64,000 nt of DNA from NCBI GenBank assembly GCA_963823525.1, contig CAWGLW010000006.1, positions 1,240,001-1,304,000 of the forward strand, in the 5' to 3' direction. Position 1 is the stretch's first letter; the number at the start of each line of letters is the position of its first letter. Under the pieces are notes generated by a model. It was given only the letters and a program-made list of their open reading frames with translations. It was not told the origin of the DNA and made no database searches. This DNA is from CAWGLW01 sp963823525. Its GTDB lineage: Bacteria; Pseudomonadota; Gammaproteobacteria; Steroidobacterales; Steroidobacteraceae. Positions 41,691 through 50,993 of the stretch are shown in pieces. The position numbers and the translations under genes are program-made.

Positions 41691-42206
41691 ATGCGCCACA
41701 GTAGCTCGCGCTGGCTTCGTGGGTTGGCAGAGGCGCTGCTGATCGTGCTGGTTGTCGGCGGCGTTTACGCCTGGCAGAGCCGCGACATGTTGCCCGCCAA
41801 CCAGCGCGAGCTCGCACCCCATTTCGAACTGGTCGACCTCGAGGGCAGGGCGTGGTCACCGGAGACTTTGCGGGGCAAACCTGCAGTGATCTATTTTTTC
41901 GCGCCGTGGTGCAGCGTCTGCGCGGCCAGTGCGCCACAGTTGCGCTGGTTTCAGCGCCTGACGCACGGGTCAATCGAACTACTGTTTATCGGCCTGGACT
42001 GGGAAAACCCGGCCGAGCTCATGAATTATGCCGACCGGCACCAGTTGCCGGCGCCGGTCCTGGCTGGCACGTCGCAGACCGCGCGGGACTATCGGTTGCG
42101 GGGCTACCCCACTTACTACGTCATCGACGCGGACGGGCGGATCGCAGCCAGAGATTTTGGCTTTACCACGGCCATAGGGCTCTGGCTGCGAACGCGCTTT
42201 ATCTGA
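41691..42206 (+). CDS. Membrane-anchored TlpA/ScsD-like thioredoxin
   Basis: 171 residues. A basic N-terminus and one span (LAEALLIVLVVGGVYAW) anchor a periplasmic thioredoxin fold. The active site is FFAPWCSVCAAS (Cys74, Cys77), with the cis-Pro loop RGYPTYYVIDADG. Relatives reduce or oxidise periplasmic disulfides, in cytochrome c maturation or copper stress; which applies here is not shown. It follows ygiQ by 48 bp and ends four bases from the convergent aldo/keto reductase. Confidence 0.88.
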   Translation: MRHSSSRWLRGLAEALLIVLVVGGVYAWQSRDMLPANQRELAPHFELVDLEGRAWSPETLRGKPAVIYFFAPWCSVCAASAPQLRWFQRLTHGSIELLFIGLDWENPAELMNYADRHQLPAPVLAGTSQTARDYRLRGYPTYYVIDADGRIAARDFGFTTAIGLWLRTRFI

Positions 42207-42210
42207 TCGA

Positions 42211-43065
42211 TCAACCGATTTCGCGTATCTCGGTCTCTCCAAACGTAATACCTGCGGCCTCGACATTGGCTTCGAGGTGTTCCACGCGAGAGGTGCCGGG
42301 AATCGGCAGCATCACGGGCGAGCGTGCCAGCAGCCAGGTTATCGCGGCTTGTGGCAGGGTGATGCGGTGCGCGTCGGCTGCTCGCTGCAGCGCGGTCCGA
42401 GCTTTGGCATCTGCATCGCGTGGCGCCTGCATCAGCGGCGACCAGGGAATAAATGCGAGTCCATCGCGCTCGCAAATGGCCAGCACCGGGTCTGAACTCC
42501 GATCGGCGACGTTGTAACGGTTCTGCACCGATACGACATCAACAATAGCGCGGGCCCGCGCGAGTTCATCGACCGATACGTTCGATACACCGATGTGACG
42601 AATCTTCCCCTCCTCCCGCAGGCGCTTTAATTCGCCGATCGAGTCTTCCAGCACGACTTCATCATCGACACAATGCAGCTGGTAGAGGTCGATACAGTCG
42701 AGCCTGAGCCGCCGGAGACTGGCCTCACAGGCAGCACGCAGGTGTTCCGGTCGGCCGTCGGCATCCCATCGTTCCCGGGCGGGTCGTACGATGCCTCCCT
42801 TGGTGGCGATGACGAGACCCGGCGGATAGGGATACAGGGCCTCGGCAATGAGACGCTCGCTGACCTCCGGGCCATAAGAGTCAGCCGTGTCGACAAAATT
42901 AACGCCCAGCTCGAGCGCGCGTTGCAACAGGTGCCGGGCCGCCGGTGGATCGGGAGGTTCGCCCCAGATGTCCGCGCCGGTGATGCGCATGGCCCCAAGC
43001 CCCAATCGGCAGACCTGCAGGTCACGGCCGATGGAAATCATCCCCGCTTCCGATGCCGAATTCAT
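42211..43065 (-). CDS. Aldo/keto reductase
   Basis: 284 residues, cytosolic NADPH-dependent oxidoreductase of the (beta/alpha)8 family. The catalytic tetrad is Asp59 (NFVDTADSYG), Tyr64, Lys89 (ATKGG) and His131 (YQLHCVD). Later landmarks are IRHIGVSNVSVDEL and MLPIPGTSRVEHLEANVEA. Substrate not predictable. The ATG follows a GAGGT site and lies five bases after the modC stop, so it is probably the last gene of the modABC transcript. Confidence 0.92.
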   Translation of the reverse strand: MNSASEAGMISIGRDLQVCRLGLGAMRITGADIWGEPPDPPAARHLLQRALELGVNFVDTADSYGPEVSERLIAEALYPYPPGLVIATKGGIVRPARERWDADGRPEHLRAACEASLRRLRLDCIDLYQLHCVDDEVVLEDSIGELKRLREEGKIRHIGVSNVSVDELARARAIVDVVSVQNRYNVADRSSDPVLAICERDGLAFIPWSPLMQAPRDADAKARTALQRAADAHRITLPQAAITWLLARSPVMLPIPGTSRVEHLEANVEAAGITFGETEIREIG

Positions 43066-43070
43066 TCTTT

Positions 43071-44153
43071 TTACCTCGTGATCGCGACGCTCTTGATGAG
43101 CGCCCAGACCTGCGTGCCCGGCTGAAGCCCGAGCTCCTGAACCGATCGTCGGGTCACCCGCGAAAGGATGAGACTACCCCCGACATCAAGCCTGACCAGA
43201 ATCTGCGACGGCGCGTGTTCCGCGGGCGCGAGATCGACGATCCGCCCGGGTAGTATATTCAGGACACTGATTGATTCCGGCCGTTGCAAAGCGAGACTGA
43301 CATCCCGGGCGCGAATCTGCACGCGAACCTCTCCGTTCGCGGGCGCCTCGTTTGCTGAGACCCACAGACAGCCACCTTTGAAATCGACCCGGGCGAGGCC
43401 GGCGCCGGGGTCCATGACCGCTACACGGCCAAGCACCACGCTTTCTGAATCCGCTTCCTGCGCGAACGGCAATTTTGGGTCGCTCAACACGGCGTGGACG
43501 GAGCCCGACGCCTTGATGCGCCCCGCATCCAGCCAGAGCATGCGGTCGGCAAGCCTCGCCGCTTCACGCAGGTCGTGGCTGACGTATACGCAGGGAATGG
43601 GCAGCTGAACGAGTACGCGTTCGATCACGTTGAGCACCTCGGAACGGCTCATCGCATCGAGCGCTGAGACGGGCTCATCGAGCAGCAACAGTCGGGGATT
43701 GGCCAGCAGGGCGCGACCGATCGCGACCCGCTGACGCTCACCACCCGACAACTTCGCGACGCCGCGATCAAGCAGTGCGTCCAGGCCAAGCGGCGGCGCA
43801 ATTTCCCTGAGACTCTGTATTGACGCACCCGGCCGCGCCCGGCGTGCTCCAAACGCAAGGTTTTCCTGAACCGTCAGGTGTGGGAACAGGTAAGCATCCT
43901 GACTCACGAAGCCGACGGCGCGCCGGTGTGTGGGCAGGTCGACACCGGCCTCGGCGTCGAACCAAGTTTCCCCATCGAACGAGAGGCAACCCTGCTGAGG
44001 ATGCTCGAGTCCTGCGAGGCACCGCAGCAATGACGTCTTGCCGGAGCCGGAGCGTCCGGAAACCGTCGTAATGCCGCGCTCCGGCAGGCAGAAGGTGACG
44101 TCCAGACTGAAGTCGCCATTGCGCAGCACGAATTTTGCGTCAATTCCCTTCAC
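43071..44153 (-). CDS. modC: Molybdate ABC transporter ATP-binding protein
   Basis: 360 residues. ABC ATPase with Walker A GRSGSGKT (33-40), Q-loop FVSQDAYLFPHLT, signature LSGGERQRVAIGRALL and Walker B LLLLDEPVSALD. The C-terminal part (about 290-355: ISVLNILPGRIVDL, VRLDVGGSLILSRVTRRS, VWALIKSVAI) is the TOBE/MOP domain that binds molybdate in ModC. Overlaps modB by four bases. Confidence 0.95.
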   Translation of the reverse strand: MKGIDAKFVLRNGDFSLDVTFCLPERGITTVSGRSGSGKTSLLRCLAGLEHPQQGCLSFDGETWFDAEAGVDLPTHRRAVGFVSQDAYLFPHLTVQENLAFGARRARPGASIQSLREIAPPLGLDALLDRGVAKLSGGERQRVAIGRALLANPRLLLLDEPVSALDAMSRSEVLNVIERVLVQLPIPCVYVSHDLREAARLADRMLWLDAGRIKASGSVHAVLSDPKLPFAQEADSESVVLGRVAVMDPGAGLARVDFKGGCLWVSANEAPANGEVRVQIRARDVSLALQRPESISVLNILPGRIVDLAPAEHAPSQILVRLDVGGSLILSRVTRRSVQELGLQPGTQVWALIKSVAITR

Positions 44154-44815
44154 AGGCGTGCCAGCGCACGCGCGCGCTGCGAGGAGTACAGGGCCGTCAG
44201 CAGGATCATCGAGAAAGCGAGCAATCCGAGCGAATAAAGATGTGCCGTGGCGTAGTCGAGTTGTTCGACGTGTTCGTAGATGGACACCGACAACACCTGG
44301 GTTTCGCCCGGTATGTTGCCGCCGATCATCAGCACCACGCCAAATTCACCGAGCGTGTGCGCGAAGCCCATGACGGCGCCCGTGATAAGACCTGATTTCG
44401 ACATCGGCAGCACGACGTGCAGGAAACGGTCCAGCGGACTGGCCCCGAGCGTCGCGGCCGCTTCAAGTTGCCCGGCAGGTATTTCCTCGAAAGTGTTCTT
44501 CAGTGGGTTGACGACAAAGGGGAGTGAGAAAAGTACCGAGCCGACCACCAGACCTGCAAAAGTGAACACCAGACGCAGATCCAGCCAATCGAGCAGCGGC
44601 CCCAGCGGACCTTGAGGGCCAAGCAACAGCAGCAGATAAAATCCGAGGACCGTTGGAGGTAACACCAGCGGCAGCGCGACCAACGCCTCAAATACCGGCC
44701 GCAGCGGCGAACGCGTGCGCGCCAGCCACCAGGCCAGCGGTGTCCCGAGGACCAGCAGAATCACGGTCACGGTGAGCGCCAGGCGCAGCGTCAGCCAGAA
44801 CGGTGTCAGGTCCAT
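44150..44815 (-). CDS. modB: Molybdate ABC transporter permease
   Basis: 221 residues with five or six spans, the ModB size. The EAA loop, which contacts ModC, reads ELEAAATLGASPLDRFLHVVLPMS-like (in two parts QLEAAATLGASPL and FLHVVLPMSKSGLITG). FAHTLGEFGVVLMIGGNIPGET is also characteristic of ModB. Three bases after modA and four-base overlap with modC. Confidence 0.95.
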   Translation of the reverse strand: MDLTPFWLTLRLALTVTVILLVLGTPLAWWLARTRSPLRPVFEALVALPLVLPPTVLGFYLLLLLGPQGPLGPLLDWLDLRLVFTFAGLVVGSVLFSLPFVVNPLKNTFEEIPAGQLEAAATLGASPLDRFLHVVLPMSKSGLITGAVMGFAHTLGEFGVVLMIGGNIPGETQVLSVSIYEHVEQLDYATAHLYSLGLLAFSMILLTALYSSQRARALARL

Positions 44816-44818
44816 GCT

Positions 44819-45646
44819 TCAATTATCCGTTGCTGCACGATCAACTCGACGATCCGGGACTTTGTAGCCTGCCTCGATGATGAGACCCATCGCCGGCGGC
44901 GAGCGCAGAAAATCCAGGAAAGCTCGCGCCTCCTTCGGGTCGCGGGCCTGACTCAGCAGGACAGCCTGTTGCTCAATCGGCGCGTAGAGACTCTCGTCAA
45001 CGTCGATCACGACGCCTGCCAGCGAGCCCCCGGAGCGTATTGTGTATTCGACAATCTGCGCCCTCGATACGAAACCCGCATCCGCCGCTTCACTGCCAAC
45101 AAACTGGAAAGCCTGGGTCACGTTCTCGCCAATCACCCGGCGCAGCTCTTCGCTGGCATCCAGGCCGAGCGCGCGAAGGACCGACGAGGCGGCCTCACCG
45201 TAAGGCGCTGATTGCGGATTCGCCAGTGCAAGCGTGGCGACCGTGCCGGATGTCAGCATCTCTCGCAGGTCATCGCCACGCGCTCCGCATGGCTGCCAGA
45301 AGACCAGCCGGCCCTGCGCATAGGTAAATCGCGTGCCGGGAACCGCCAGGCCTCTCTGTTCGAGGCGCAAAGGCCGCGCCCGGTCCGCGGAAAGAAACAC
45401 ATCGAACGGCGCTCCCTGGCTGATCTGGGCAAAAAGAAGCCCGCTGGCCCCGGACGTAATGATGCACCGCCCGCCGCCCCGCTCGGAGAAAAAAACTTCG
45501 CAGAGTTCTGTCACGGTCGGTTTGAAATTGGCCGCGACCGCCACGCGCAAGTCATCCGCCGTTGCATTCGCCGGTGACCATGCCGCAAGGACACAAGGCA
45601 GGATGATCCGGGCAAAACGCTGCCACCAACGGTTCCACGCGTCCAT
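44819..45646 (-). CDS. modA: Molybdate ABC transporter substrate-binding protein
   Basis: 275 residues. A signal peptide (to about residue 30, AWSPANATA) leads to the periplasmic binding protein: LRVAVAANFKPTVTELCEVF, IITSGASGLLFAQISQGAPFDVFLSAD (oxyanion-binding Ser residues) and GEAASSVLRALG. The ATG at 45646 follows GAGGA; the 62 codons before it are not protein-like. First gene of modABC. No ModE gene or recognisable ModE box was found, so regulation is not evident. Confidence 0.93.
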   Translation of the reverse strand: MDAWNRWWQRFARIILPCVLAAWSPANATADDLRVAVAANFKPTVTELCEVFFSERGGGRCIITSGASGLLFAQISQGAPFDVFLSADRARPLRLEQRGLAVPGTRFTYAQGRLVFWQPCGARGDDLREMLTSGTVATLALANPQSAPYGEAASSVLRALGLDASEELRRVIGENVTQAFQFVGSEAADAGFVSRAQIVEYTIRSGGSLAGVVIDVDESLYAPIEQQAVLLSQARDPKEARAFLDFLRSPPAMGLIIEAGYKVPDRRVDRAATDN

Positions 45647-45893
45647 GATGTCCTCAGATCCTGTCACCGGAACGAATCTTAACCGGAGACCGGCCCGGCC
45701 TCGGCAGGTCGCGTCGTTCCACCGGGACCATCGACTCGAACAATCGCCGAACCCCAGAAAGCAGCTGGGTCCGCTTCCTGACCCGGTTTTCGTGACCGGC
45801 CTCACCTTTCGGGCCACCCGGGGGGCGCTCACCAGGCTGCAGCGTTAGCGTGATCTCCGTGGAACCCGGACCCCGGGGCCCAAGGAGACATCG

Positions 45894-46508
45894 ATGAACA
45901 ATGTCAGTCAACGGACTGAATCTGCTCCGCGAAGTATCCTCATACATGCCATCGTCAGTTTCGTGATCGCGCTGCCTTGCATTGCACTCGCTGCACCGCC
46001 CGCCCATGCCCCGGCCCACGGTTGGCGGAACAAACGCGACTCGGACTACACCGGGTTCAGCGGCCGGCACTGGCGGGACGACTTTGGTGTTGCCTCGGGC
46101 CGCTGCAATCGAGCTGAGATGGGTGCTGCGCTGGGTGGTTTCACCGGAGGCACGGTTGGGGCCGAGCTCGCCGCAGGCGAAGATCGCGCTGTCGCAATTG
46201 TCGTTGGCACGGTCATTGGTGCAGCGATCGGCGCTGAGATCGGCCGGCGCATGGACAAGACCGACCGCTCCTGCGTTGGTCACGCCCTTGAGCTGACTGC
46301 GGACGGCAAGACCGTTTCCTGGACCAACAGCAGCACCCGGGTCACTTACCAGCTCAGGCCGCTGCAGGCCGATGGCGGTGAGGGGTGCCGAAAATTCCGC
46401 CTCACGGCTCACGGCGCTTTCGGCCTGACCGAAGGACGCACGATCGCGTGCCCGGATGTCAACGGTGTCTGGGATCTCGCGCCGGAAATCCGTGTGAGCA
46501 GCCGCTGA
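45894..46508 (+). CDS. Glycine-zipper surface-antigen-like exported protein
   Basis: 204 residues. A signal sequence with an uncharged core (ILIHAIVSFVIALPCIALA) precedes a short His/Trp-rich segment and a glycine-zipper hairpin, GAALGGFTGGTVGAEL and VVGTVIGAAIGAEIGRRMD, as in 17-kDa surface antigens and SmpA-like lipoproteins. A C-terminal beta domain with WTNSSTRVTYQLRP and cysteine pairs follows. There is no lipobox. Likely periplasmic or outer-membrane associated; role unknown. AAGGAG precedes the ATG. It is divergent from modA. Confidence 0.82.
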   Translation: MNNVSQRTESAPRSILIHAIVSFVIALPCIALAAPPAHAPAHGWRNKRDSDYTGFSGRHWRDDFGVASGRCNRAEMGAALGGFTGGTVGAELAAGEDRAVAIVVGTVIGAAIGAEIGRRMDKTDRSCVGHALELTADGKTVSWTNSSTRVTYQLRPLQADGGEGCRKFRLTAHGAFGLTEGRTIACPDVNGVWDLAPEIRVSSR

Positions 46509-46513
46509 GTCTT

Positions 46514-46549
46514 CCCGGCTGCGCTGAGCAGAGGCACAGCGCAGCCGGG
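46514..46549. terminator. Bidirectional terminator hairpin
   Basis: A perfect 13-pair stem CCCGGCTGCGCTG / CAGCGCAGCCGGG with a ten-base loop, exactly between the convergent ends at 46508 and 46553. No long T-run on either side. Confidence 0.7.
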
Positions 46550-46552
46550 CGG

Positions 46553-48733
46553 TCAGCGTTTGCGTAAGCGGTCGACCTCGAGCAGGGAATTCGAGGTTGC
46601 TGAGCGGGAAAATATTTCCTCGACAGTCAGGTCCAGCTTGCGTTCCCAGTTGGGGTATTCGTGGCTCGTTCCCGGCACATTGACGGGGTCGGCCGTGCCG
46701 ATGAGGTCCTCGATCTGCAGCGCGACCAGCGCTGAGCGACTGCTTGCCAGGTAAAGGTGGACGCTGTGCGCGAGCTCGTCACTGTAGGGCTCATCGACGG
46801 TCGCCGGCTGGCCGGGGCGCAGCCCGGTTCTTTCCAGCGCCGCCAGTAGCTGATCCCGGTCACGCACACGTTCGTCGTAGAGTCGCTGACGCAACTCATC
46901 GCTGGGAAACAAGCCGAGCGTATCGCGCAGTTCGAGGTCTGAGCCGCCCCAGAAACCACGCAGAGTCGGCAGATCGTGGGTCGTCGCGGTGGCAACCGAA
47001 CGGCGCAGATAATCGCCGGGTGCACTAAAGATACCCTGCGGATCTTTTTCAAACAGCAGTACCTGGTAGTGGTAGACCGCAAATTCCTGCATCGCCTGGC
47101 GCACCTCGTCAGGCACGGTCCCAAGGTCCTCGCCGACAACCAAGCAGCGATGGGACACGCTCTCCAGCGCCAGGACGGACATCAGTTCTTCAAGGGGATA
47201 GTGCACGTAGCCGCCCTCGGTCGCGCCGCGGCCCGCCGGTACCCACCACTGGCGAAACATCGCCATGACATGATCCAGCCGCAAGGCACCGACGCGACGC
47301 ATATTCGCCGCGATGAGTTTCTGAAACGGTCGGTACTGGCGAAGCTTCAGCGCCTGCGGGTCCTGCGGAGGAATGCCCCAGTCCTGCCCCATCAGCGCGA
47401 GCGCGTCTGGCGGTGCACCGACGGCGGCGCTCAGGCAGTAGACGTCCTGCTCGGCCCAGGTCTCCGAACCGCCTGCGTTGACGCTGACGGCATAGTCACC
47501 GTACAGGCCGATTGACATGCCCAGGCTCTTTGCGAGGCGCTGGGCACCGGCGAGCTGCTCATCGGCAATCCATTGCAGCCAGCTGTGAAACTCCACATCC
47601 AGGGCATGCCTCGCCTCAAACCGCAGGACCTCCGGGCTGCCGGGAGACCGAAAGTGCTCGGGCCAGCTTTTCCAGCCGGTATCGCGATGACCACTGGCGC
47701 TGAGGTGTTCGGCAATCGCATCGTGCAGAGCATGCAGACGCAGGGGTTCGCCGCGCTCATCCCGGTAAGCGAAAAATTCGCACGCCCGTGGTGTATCCGC
47801 GACAAGATGCTGTCGACGAAACGCCGTGTGCAGCATCCGCAGCAGGGGTAGTTTCAGTTCCGCCACGCCAGCGTAATCGATCGTCGCCACCGCGCGAAGA
47901 CGCTCCAGCTCGGGAGCAAAGGCCGGTTCGGCCATTCGAGCCTGCACCTCGGCGCAGGCTCCGAAATCGGCTATCGAGGGGATCGAGATATAGAGCGGGT
48001 TCAGAAAATGCCGGTTCGACGGGCTATACGGACTGCAATGAGCAGGGTCGGTAGGAAAGAGCGCATGCAGTGGATTCAGACCAACGAACGCCGCACCGAA
48101 GGCCGCACTGTGACGGATGACAGATGCCAGGTCAGCGAAATCACCAATGCCCCAGTTATCGGCTGAGCGCAGTGTATAGAGCTGCATGGACAGCCCCCAC
48201 AGGCGCGCGCCTTCGGTGATCTCCGGCGTTTCAAAGCAGCGCGTGGGCGTCGAAATCAGCCGGCATCGGCCACTGTCTCCCGTATCAAGAAACGCCCTGA
48301 GATCGTGATAGCCGAAAGGGACGGGCTCCGGAAGAACCAGTTCACGGCGGGTCAGGCAGCGGCCACTGAGCCAATGTCGATTCACTTCAGCCAGGCTTCC
48401 CGCCCGGACTTCACCACCGAGTTCGGAACCATCCGACAGTTTGAGGTGCCAGGTGAGCATGCGATCCAGGCAGTCCTCTGGAACGCCGACGCACACGCTG
48501 CGGTGTCCCTGTCGAGTCACCGCAACCGTCGGTAGAAGTGCGCGCCATTGCACGGCTTCGAGACGGCTTATCTCCCCTTCGACAGCTTCGGGATCACTGA
48601 CTGCGCACCCCATCGCCTCGAGAATCCCGACCCTGGTTTCGGTGCTGAAGAATCGCAGTTCACCACGATAATCGTGATAGGCCTCGCCGAGTCCTCGCAA
48701 CCACGCCAGGTGGTTCAGCCGGGGGTTGCTCAC
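46553..48733 (-). CDS. malQ: 4-alpha-glucanotransferase (amylomaltase)
   Basis: 726 residues, glycoside hydrolase family 77. Transfers maltodextrin segments and releases glucose. The N-terminal 150-residue extension is that of the bacterial type-II MalQ. Catalytic landmarks are LWGLSMQLYTLRSADNWGIGDF, GALRLDHVMAMFRQWWVP (nucleophile Asp), LVVGEDLGTVPDEV (acid/base Glu) and THDLPTLRGFW. Start GTG 48733. It follows glgX by 39 bp as the last gene of the glycogen operon and would recycle the short maltodextrins left by GlgP and GlgX. Confidence 0.95.
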   Translation of the reverse strand: MSNPRLNHLAWLRGLGEAYHDYRGELRFFSTETRVGILEAMGCAVSDPEAVEGEISRLEAVQWRALLPTVAVTRQGHRSVCVGVPEDCLDRMLTWHLKLSDGSELGGEVRAGSLAEVNRHWLSGRCLTRRELVLPEPVPFGYHDLRAFLDTGDSGRCRLISTPTRCFETPEITEGARLWGLSMQLYTLRSADNWGIGDFADLASVIRHSAAFGAAFVGLNPLHALFPTDPAHCSPYSPSNRHFLNPLYISIPSIADFGACAEVQARMAEPAFAPELERLRAVATIDYAGVAELKLPLLRMLHTAFRRQHLVADTPRACEFFAYRDERGEPLRLHALHDAIAEHLSASGHRDTGWKSWPEHFRSPGSPEVLRFEARHALDVEFHSWLQWIADEQLAGAQRLAKSLGMSIGLYGDYAVSVNAGGSETWAEQDVYCLSAAVGAPPDALALMGQDWGIPPQDPQALKLRQYRPFQKLIAANMRRVGALRLDHVMAMFRQWWVPAGRGATEGGYVHYPLEELMSVLALESVSHRCLVVGEDLGTVPDEVRQAMQEFAVYHYQVLLFEKDPQGIFSAPGDYLRRSVATATTHDLPTLRGFWGGSDLELRDTLGLFPSDELRQRLYDERVRDRDQLLAALERTGLRPGQPATVDEPYSDELAHSVHLYLASSRSALVALQIEDLIGTADPVNVPGTSHEYPNWERKLDLTVEEIFSRSATSNSLLEVDRLRKR

Positions 48734-48772
48734 GGGCCTGTGGTCTTTGCCAGCGGCAAGATCTGCTGCATC

Positions 48773-50860
48773 TCAGCGGTGATCCGGCGTGTCCGGACCG
48801 GTATCCACGGCGACGAATTCCATCAATACGGTGCTACAGGCACGTACCCTCAGGGTTTGCCGCTGCTTTAGCAGAACGGGTGCGGATACGGCCGCTCCGG
48901 ACGAAGTGTCAAGCACCATTCGCCACCCGCCATCCCGGACACCGCCAGGCAGTGCGAATTCATGGTCGATCGCATCGGCGTTGAACACAATCAGCAGATC
49001 ATTCTGTTCCTGTTCTCTTGCCGAGGCCGGGCTGCTCATCAGCACCGCGAGACCGCCCACACTGGCGTCATTCCAGTCATTTTCCTGCATCTCGCCACCG
49101 TGCAGATTCAACCAGGTGATGTCGCGTGATCCGCTTGCCCGCGTCGTACCCTTGAGAAACGTATCGCGCCTCAACCAGAGACGGGAGCGGCGCAGGTCGG
49201 CGAGACGGCAAACGAATTCCAGCAGGTCCCGGTTCTTCTCAAGCAGGTCCCAGTCAACCCAGCTGATGTCGTTGTCCTGGCAATACGCATTGTTGTTGCC
49301 GTTCTGCGTCCGGGCAAATTCGTCGCCGGCCTGCAGCATCGGCACACCCTGTGACAGAAAGAGCGAGGCCAGCATGTTGCGCATCATCCGTCCGCGCAGG
49401 TCGCGTACCACCGGGTCGTCGGTTACACCTTCGACGCCGCAGTTTGTGCTCAGGTTGTGCGTGTGGCCATCGGTACCGCCATCCTGGTTGGCCTCGTTTT
49501 GCCGTTCGTTATAGGAGACCGCGTCGAACAGCGTGAAGCCGTCATGGGCTGCTACATAGTTGACGCTGGCCGTCGGCTTGCGCCCGCCGTGGCGGAAGAG
49601 GTCACTCGATCCGGCGAACCGTTCCGCGAAGGCACCGTTCATCGGGCGATCGCCGCGCCAGAATGACCTGACCGTGTCGCGGTAACGATCATTCCATTCG
49701 GACCAGCCCCGCGGGAAGTGTCCAAGCTGATAACCTCCCGGCCCGACGTCCCATGGCTCGGCGACCATCTTCAGGTAGGAAAGAATCGGGTCGGAGCGAA
49801 GCGCGGCAAAGAACGGGGCCTTTGTATTATATCCGCTGGCGTCCCGGCCAAGCACCGGCGCCAGGTCGAAGCGAAAACCGTCGATGCGCATCTCGGCCGC
49901 CCAGTAGCGCAGGCAATCCAGTACCAGCCCGCGTACCTCCGGGTGATCGAATTTCACCGTGTTGCCGCAGCCGGAGAAATTCTTGTAATGCGCGAGGTTA
50001 TGCGGAAACAGCCGGTAATACATGAGATTGTCGATACCACGCAGGCTCAGCGTCGGTCCCGACTCATTGCCTTCGGCAGTGTGATTGAAGACAACATCCA
50101 GCACGACTTCCAGACCGGCATCGTGCAACGCCCGCACCATCGTCTTGAACTCGGTGACAGGGTCCTGGAAAGCAAACCGCTGATCCGGCGCGTACCAGGC
50201 GAGCGGGTTGTATCCCCAGTAGTTGCTGAGGCCCCGATCGGTCAGGAATTTCTCGGAGATGAACGACTGGCAGGGCATCAACTCGACCGTGGTGACGCCG
50301 AGTCGCTTCAAGTAATCGAGTACCGCTGGCTCCGCCAGCGCCAGGTATTTCCCGCGCAGGTGAGCTGGCACCGCCGGATGTTTTTGGGTGAAGCCTTTGA
50401 CGTGCAGCTCGTAGATGACGGTATCGCGCCACGGCACATTGGGCGCACGTACACCGCCCCAGTCAAAGGCCGTATCGACGATACGGCACTTGGGTATGTA
50501 CGGTGCACTGTCACTGTAGTCGGCAATCCAGTCGTTGCCAGCCTCCGCACCGCTCAACGCTTCGTGCCAGATCAGATCGCCATGAAGGGCCAGCGCGCAG
50601 GGATCGATGAGCAGTTTCGCGGGATTGAATCGATGCCCTTCGGCCGGGTGATACGGGCCATGTACACGATAGCCGTAGAGTCCGCCGGGTCCGGCAAATC
50701 CCGCCGGAAGAAACCCGTGCCAGATATTGCCAGTACGCGCGGGCAGCTCCAGCCGCGCGGTCTCGTGTTCCCCGGTGGGATCGAAGAGGCACAACTCGAT
50801 GCGCTCGGCGTTGGCCGAGAAAATCGGCAAAATTGGTGCCGCGGCCGGTCCAGTTGGCAC
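48773..50860 (-). CDS. glgX: Glycogen debranching enzyme GlgX, 5' end split by an apparent frameshift
   Basis: Family 13 isoamylase-type enzyme that cleaves alpha-1,6 branches trimmed by GlgP. The continuous frame encodes 695 residues from GTG 50860. Core motifs are intact: VVLDVVFNHTAEGN, MRIDGFRFDLAPVLGRD (nucleophile), KMVAEPWDVGPGGYQLG (acid/base) and NYVAAHDGFTLFD. The conserved N-terminus of GlgX, however, lies in another frame: GLPQPLGANWTGRGTNFA is read from 50933, then one extra base near 50825 shifts it out, after which IFSANAERIELCLFD continues in the long frame. Removing that base gives about 719 residues, the usual size. It may be a sequencing error, or the strain may make a truncated enzyme. 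Confidence 0.9.
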   Translation of the reverse strand: MPTGPAAAPILPIFSANAERIELCLFDPTGEHETARLELPARTGNIWHGFLPAGFAGPGGLYGYRVHGPYHPAEGHRFNPAKLLIDPCALALHGDLIWHEALSGAEAGNDWIADYSDSAPYIPKCRIVDTAFDWGGVRAPNVPWRDTVIYELHVKGFTQKHPAVPAHLRGKYLALAEPAVLDYLKRLGVTTVELMPCQSFISEKFLTDRGLSNYWGYNPLAWYAPDQRFAFQDPVTEFKTMVRALHDAGLEVVLDVVFNHTAEGNESGPTLSLRGIDNLMYYRLFPHNLAHYKNFSGCGNTVKFDHPEVRGLVLDCLRYWAAEMRIDGFRFDLAPVLGRDASGYNTKAPFFAALRSDPILSYLKMVAEPWDVGPGGYQLGHFPRGWSEWNDRYRDTVRSFWRGDRPMNGAFAERFAGSSDLFRHGGRKPTASVNYVAAHDGFTLFDAVSYNERQNEANQDGGTDGHTHNLSTNCGVEGVTDDPVVRDLRGRMMRNMLASLFLSQGVPMLQAGDEFARTQNGNNNAYCQDNDISWVDWDLLEKNRDLLEFVCRLADLRRSRLWLRRDTFLKGTTRASGSRDITWLNLHGGEMQENDWNDASVGGLAVLMSSPASAREQEQNDLLIVFNADAIDHEFALPGGVRDGGWRMVLDTSSGAAVSAPVLLKQRQTLRVRACSTVLMEFVAVDTGPDTPDHR

Positions 50861-50933
50861 CCAGCGGCTGCGGCAGGCCGTGCTCCAGGAACGGCCCGGG
50901 TACCTCGTGGGTGCCGGTGCTATCCGTTGGCAT
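50826..50933 (-). other. Displaced N-terminal segment of GlgX
   Basis: From the ATG at 50933 (AGGGG-like site just upstream) the frame reads MPTDSTGTHEVPGPFLEHG then LPQPLGANWTGRGTNFA, the conserved start of GlgX. It runs on out of frame (DFLGQRRAHR...) beyond the extra C at about 50825 on the plus strand (GCC-G-ATT on the coding strand). Confidence 0.75.
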
Positions 50934-50993
50934 CGAGCCAGCCCCTGCCGTCGCCGTCACGCATCATCGCCATCGTCCCTCGCCGGCCGCCCG

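Noticed and set aside
45647..45893. Structured leader (molybdenum cofactor riboswitch) ahead of modA
   Set aside because: Several short GC stems can be drawn on the minus strand, but I could not match the conserved elements; a covariance-model scan would be decisive.
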